Origin: Acidobacteriota bacterium
Lineage (GTDB): Bacteria > Acidobacteriota > UBA4820 > DSQY01
Assembly: GCA_022759065.1 (NCBI GenBank)
Contig: JAEMPZ010000252.1
Coordinates: 1-8,428, forward strand
Direction of reading: 5' to 3'
Length of the DNA: 8,428 nucleotides
The notes under the pieces were generated by a model that saw only the letters and a list, made by a program, of their open reading frames with translations, made no database searches and was not told the origin of the DNA. Of the stretch, positions 5,904 to 8,428 are shown one piece after another. Each line of letters begins with the position of its first letter. Position 1 is the stretch's first letter. The position numbers were made by a program, and so were the translations under genes.

Positions 5904-7282
5904 GGGTTACCTCCATTTGAATCAGGTTTGACCTCAAGCACCATTCCATTGACGGCGGTGACGATCACGCGTTGGCCCGCGTCAAGCGGCGTTTCAGAAA
6001 CCGCGTCCCAATACTCGCCGGCCACGAAGACCTTCCCCTTCTTGCCGGAAGCAATCGGCTGGCTGACTGTTCCCGCGTGGCCCACGAGCAAGCTGTCGCC
6101 TGTCATCACGGGGTTGCGGAAGGCGCGGACGGCGAGCGTCACGAGAAAGAGCAGTATGGCCGCGAAGGCTAAAACCACTGGAACGATGAAAATAAGGGAC
6201 ACTTTCAACTCCGGAATCGGGCTATTGCGGTAGAGCAACAAGCTGCCGATTAAGAGCGACACAACACCGCCGATACCAAGCATACCATAAGATACCACCT
6301 TCAGTTCAAGAATCAAGAATGCCACGCCCAGTAGGATCAGCAAGAGCCCAACCATGTTGATCGGCAGCATCTGCGTGGAGAGCGCGAAAAGCAGAATGCA
6401 AATCCCGCCGATTATGCCCGGGAAAATCATGCCTGGCGCCTTGAACTCGGCGTACAGGCCGATAATGCCTAGAAGCAAGAGGACAAGCGTGAAGTTGGGG
6501 TTGGCCAAACCGAAGAGAAACCGCTGGAGGCGGGTGGGGTTGATTTGGCGGACGTCTGGCGGATCGGGCAAAACCACCGCCTGCATCGTTCCGTCAAAAC
6601 GCTTGATGGGGTGGCTGCGGACATAGGCGAAAACCTGGCCCTCGTCGTTGGCGACAAGCTCGATGACGTGCTGGTCGAGGGCTTCCTTTTCGCTCAGCGA
6701 GGTGCTTTCGCGAAGCATCTTCTCAAAGGCCCCGGCGTTGCGCCCGCGCCTTTCCGCGAGAGAGCGCGCGTGGGCCGAGAGGTCGTTGAGGACCTTCTGC
6801 AGCATCACGTCTTCGGCCGGGTTCTTCTGGCCGGGCTTCTCCGGCTGCGCGCCTGGTTGGGCGGGCGGCTGTTCAGGCACCGTAGGCGTGGGCAAGAAAG
6901 GAATCGCGCTCACCGGGTGGGCCGCCCCAATCGCGGTCCCCGGCGCCATGGCGATCACGTCGCACGCCAAAGCGACGAGCGCCCCGCCAGACGCCGCTCT
7001 TGCGTTGACCGGGGCCACGTAAGCCACGACCGGGGCTTTGGATTCGAGGATAGCCCTCTGAATAGCCTCGACGCTGTTGACGAAGCCGCCGGGCGTGTCT
7101 ATCTGAAGCAGAATAAGCGCGGCATTGGCGGCGTTGGCCTTCTCGATGGCGTGGACCACGTACTCCTGCGTGACTGGAGTGATCGGCTGGTCCAAAATAA
7201 TCCGGTAGGCTGATTGCGCCGCCGCGGGCAGCGACGCCAGCAGGATGATGGCAGTTGCAAAAAGCGTCCCAAAGCGTTTCAT
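5900..7282 (-). CDS. nfeD: NfeD-family membrane-bound ClpP-class protease (NfeD1b type)
   Basis: A 460-aa protein, first gene of the operon. Residues 1-22 are a signal peptide ending AAA. Residues 25-215 are a ClpP/crotonase-like domain with IDTPGG (61-66) and the nucleophile loop NARAASGGA (Ser98). About 34 extra Pro/Gln-rich residues (126-158) lie between Ser98 and the [10 protein letters not shown] motif. The position I align with the catalytic Lys138 of archaeal PH1510 is Arg173 here; I recall Arg at this place in many bacterial members, so activity is uncertain. Residues about 255-390 hold four or five membrane helices, and 395-455 form the C-terminal NfeD OB-fold ([28 protein letters not shown]). 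The archaeal homologue cleaves stomatin C-terminally, and the slipin is the next gene here. ATG 7282 is chosen for the signal peptide; the likely ribosome site is AAGGG, 8 nt upstream. Confidence 0.93.
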   Translation of the reverse strand: MKRFGTLFATAIILLASLPAAAQSAYRIILDQPITPVTQEYVVHAIEKANAANAALILLQIDTPGGFVNSVEAIQRAILESKAPVVAYVAPVNARAASGGALVALACDVIAMAPGTAIGAAHPVSAIPFLPTPTVPEQPPAQPGAQPEKPGQKNPAEDVMLQKVLNDLSAHARSLAERRGRNAGAFEKMLRESTSLSEKEALDQHVIELVANDEGQVFAYVRSHPIKRFDGTMQAVVLPDPPDVRQINPTRLQRFLFGLANPNFTLVLLLLGIIGLYAEFKAPGMIFPGIIGGICILLFALSTQMLPINMVGLLLILLGVAFLILELKVVSYGMLGIGGVVSLLIGSLLLYRNSPIPELKVSLIFIVPVVLAFAAILLFLVTLAVRAFRNPVMTGDSLLVGHAGTVSQPIASGKKGKVFVAGEYWDAVSETPLDAGQRVIVTAVNGMVLEVKPDSNGGNP

Positions 7283-7308
7283 GCCTCCCGCCCTTCTCGA
7301 ACGGCCTT

Positions 7309-7337
7309 AGTATGGCCACTGCGCAATCGCCTGTCAA
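7309..7337 (-). promoter_or_regulatory. predicted strong sigma70-type promoter of the nfeD operon
   Basis: On the minus strand TTGACA (7337-7332, perfect -35) and CATACT (7314-7309, 4/6 for -10) are separated by exactly 17 nt. Transcription would start near 7302, about 20 nt before ATG 7282, with the AAGGG ribosome site inside the leader. This is the best promoter in the window. The short distances downstream suggest it drives all five genes to 2294. Confidence 0.7.
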
Positions 7338-7379
7338 GCGGGGCGGAGCGTTGAGGGGATGCGTAGCGGTCGTAGGGTA

Positions 7380-7472
7380 AAGAAGTGAGAGAGTGAGAAA
7401 GTGAGATGGTGAGAAAGTGAGAAATGCGCATTGACCTTCTTACTCTCTAACACTCTTACCTTCTCACTTCTT
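7380..7472. repeat. inverted pair of 8-bp tandem arrays
   Basis: The left arm (7385-7424) is five 8-bp units: GTGAGAGA, GTGAGAAA, GTGAGATG, GTGAGAAA, GTGAGAAA. The right arm (7436-7467) is four units in the opposite sense: CTTCTTAC, TCTCTAAC, ACTCTTAC, CTTCTCAC. An 11-bp perfect inverted pair (7380-7390 and 7462-7472) closes the structure, and an 11-nt spacer containing the palindrome TGCGCA separates the arms. RNA from the minus strand could fold into a long imperfect hairpin at the end of the glycosyltransferase message. The stop codon of that gene (7464-7466) lies in the right arm. It resembles the 7-bp elements elsewhere in the window but has a different period. Confidence 0.75.
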
Positions 7473-8285
7473 CATGCTTTCGCGCCTCATCAGCCTATTC
7501 ACGTATTGTTCCTCGCGGGCAGGCCATCCCTTGCTCATCGTCCATAGCATCGAGTATTTGAGGAAAACGCAGTATGCCGAGGTGACGGCGACTATAGCCC
7601 CAGGAACCCCGTCAAGAAAGCCGAGGCGAAAGAGGTACTGCTTTAAGAATCGGTGGAGAGGCCTTAACAGGATGGAACAGAGCCCGGCCCTCTTGCCGTC
7701 CTTGAAAAGCTGCTCGGCGCCCCAGCGCGAATAGAGTTCGTTCTTGGCGAGGTAGTGCGGCCAATCGCGGATCGTGTCGTGCAAAAGCCGCCCCTGCTTG
7801 ATGGCGCCGAGGGCCAAGCCGGAAAGCGCGATCTCCTCGTGGACCTTGACATCCTCATAACGGCAGTCCCGCCGGAAGAGGCGCGCCACCTTGTCGTTGC
7901 TAAGCCCTCCGAAGCGCATAACGCGCCCGAAGTAGGCGTTGCTTCGCCAAATCCAGTATACGTCAGCCTTGGGGCCTTCTTCCAAGAGCTTTCGGATCGA
8001 GGAAACCAGCTCAGGCTCCGGCCGCTCGTCGGCGTCCAAAAGAAACACCCACGGGTGCGACGCCTGCGGAATCGCCCAGTTCTTCTGAGCCGCCGGATAG
8101 TTGAACTCGTGCACGGTGACGCGCACCTTTGGGTCCGCAATGGCCTTGGCGGCTTCATAAGTGTGGTCATTCGAGGCCGCGTCCACGACCACGAAGACCT
8201 CATCCGCCCAAAGCACCGAACGAACCGCGTCCGCGATCTGATGCGCCTCGTTCCCCGCCGGAATAATCGCCGTGACCTTCTCCAC
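7464..8285 (-). CDS. family 2 glycosyltransferase, WaaE/KdtX-like
   Basis: A 273-aa protein with a GT-A fold. Residues 4-12 are the first strand (VTAIIPAGN). The nucleotide-binding loop VVDAASNDHT (33-42) replaces the usual VVDSGSTDxT. QKN (67-69) and the metal-binding motif LLDADERP (82-89) follow. The part with KVARLFRRD, KVHEEI and LLHDTIRDWPHYLAKNELYSRWGA fits the WaaE/KdtX-like beta-glycosyltransferases that add a sugar to lipopolysaccharide core or a related glycan. The C-terminus (208-250, LGFLDGVPGAIVAV and FLKYSMLW) is amphipathic or hydrophobic and probably peripheral to the inner membrane. Donor and acceptor cannot be determined. The start is GTG 8285 with GGGAGG 4 nt upstream. It is transcribed in the same direction as the nfeD operon, but the 181-nt gap holds a repeat and a separate promoter. 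The final codons and stop are part of the 8-bp repeat. Confidence 0.92.
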   Translation of the reverse strand: MEKVTAIIPAGNEAHQIADAVRSVLWADEVFVVVDAASNDHTYEAAKAIADPKVRVTVHEFNYPAAQKNWAIPQASHPWVFLLDADERPEPELVSSIRKLLEEGPKADVYWIWRSNAYFGRVMRFGGLSNDKVARLFRRDCRYEDVKVHEEIALSGLALGAIKQGRLLHDTIRDWPHYLAKNELYSRWGAEQLFKDGKRAGLCSILLRPLHRFLKQYLFRLGFLDGVPGAIVAVTSAYCVFLKYSMLWTMSKGWPAREEQYVNRLMRRESMKK

Positions 8286-8302
8286 GCTTCCTCCCTCGCG
8301 AA

Positions 8303-8308
8303 ATTATA
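8303..8308 (-). promoter_or_regulatory. perfect -10 box (TATAAT) upstream of the glycosyltransferase
   Basis: The minus strand reads TATAAT at 8308-8303. Transcription would begin near 8296, leaving a leader of only about 11 nt that still includes the GGGAGG ribosome site (8295-8290). No good -35 hexamer is found 16-18 nt upstream, where the sequence is GC-rich, so activity may depend on an activator or be modest. Confidence 0.45.
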
Positions 8309-8400
8309 ACATGCCGCGGCGCGGAGGCAGGGAAACATATTCACAGGCAGGACGGGGAGGAAAGGGAGGAAGCCAGGCTGTAGGCGGTCAAAAGCAAGTA

Positions 8401-8428
8401 TGAAGTTTGAATTATGAAGGTTGAAGGG
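8401..8428. repeat. 7-bp tandem array, cut by the window end
   Basis: Four units TGAAGTT, TGAATTA, TGAAGGT, TGAAGGG run to the last base. They correspond unit for unit to TGAAGGA, TGAATTT, TGAAGGA, TGAAGGG at 1436-1463, including the odd second unit (TGAATTW). It is therefore a second copy of the same element in the same orientation, probably continuing beyond the window. Confidence 0.75.

Noticed and set aside
5454..7213. Long + strand frames opposite the slipin and NfeD genes (259 and 222 aa).
   Set aside because: Both oppose unmistakable family members, lack ribosome sites and show shadow composition.
7283..7463. A GEMM-type cyclic-dinucleotide riboswitch upstream of the operon.
   Set aside because: The predicted leader is only about 20 nt, and no GEMM-like conserved segments were seen by eye.

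Overview
The window comes from a bacterial chromosome of roughly 55-60% GC. Genes are tightly packed, Shine-Dalgarno sites are clear, and starts are ATG or GTG. Stomatin/NfeD, SPOR-domain, DUF4388 and GGDEF proteins together with a WaaE-like glycosyltransferase suggest an uncultured, Gram-negative-type (two-membrane) lineage, for example a deltaproteobacterial, acidobacterial or candidate-phylum bacterium. The phylum is my guess; no rRNA or other marker gene is present.

Layout. (1) 1-191 is non-coding, with a small hairpin, a copy of a 7-bp repeat and a plausible sigma70 promoter. (2) 192-1445 (+) encodes an exported or anchored protein with a SPOR-like domain followed by TPRs. (3) 1436-1564 is a composite of 7-bp tandem repeats. 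(4) 1604-2297 (+) looks like decayed small (lipo)protein genes in shifted frames. (5) 7282 down to 2294 (-) is a compact five-gene operon: NfeD-type membrane protein, stomatin-like slipin, GAF-GGDEF nucleotide cyclase, DUF4388 protein and membrane-anchored SPOR protein. Spacings are 4-bp overlap, 9 nt, 4-bp overlap and 23 nt, behind a strong TTGACA-17-CATACT promoter. (6) 7380-7472 is an inverted pair of 8-bp tandem arrays. (7) 8285-7464 (-) is a family 2 glycosyltransferase with a TATAAT box just upstream. (8) The window ends inside another 7-bp repeat array (8401-8428).

How the genes may work together. NfeD and slipin are a classic pair that forms membrane microdomain scaffolds. Here they are followed by a cyclic-dinucleotide synthase and a translationally coupled DUF4388 protein, so the operon may join membrane organisation to nucleotide second-messenger signalling. 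The most interesting detail is in the GGDEF domain: the catalytic GGDEF and I-site are intact, but the guanine-selecting Asp (PleD D344) is Ser. That is the substitution described for 'Hypr' GGDEF enzymes that make 3',3'-cGAMP in Geobacter. The product may therefore be cyclic AMP-GMP rather than, or as well as, c-di-GMP. This is an inference from one aligned residue. The second notable theme is the family of short-period (7 and 8 bp) repeats between genes, which also supply the last codons and stops of two genes.
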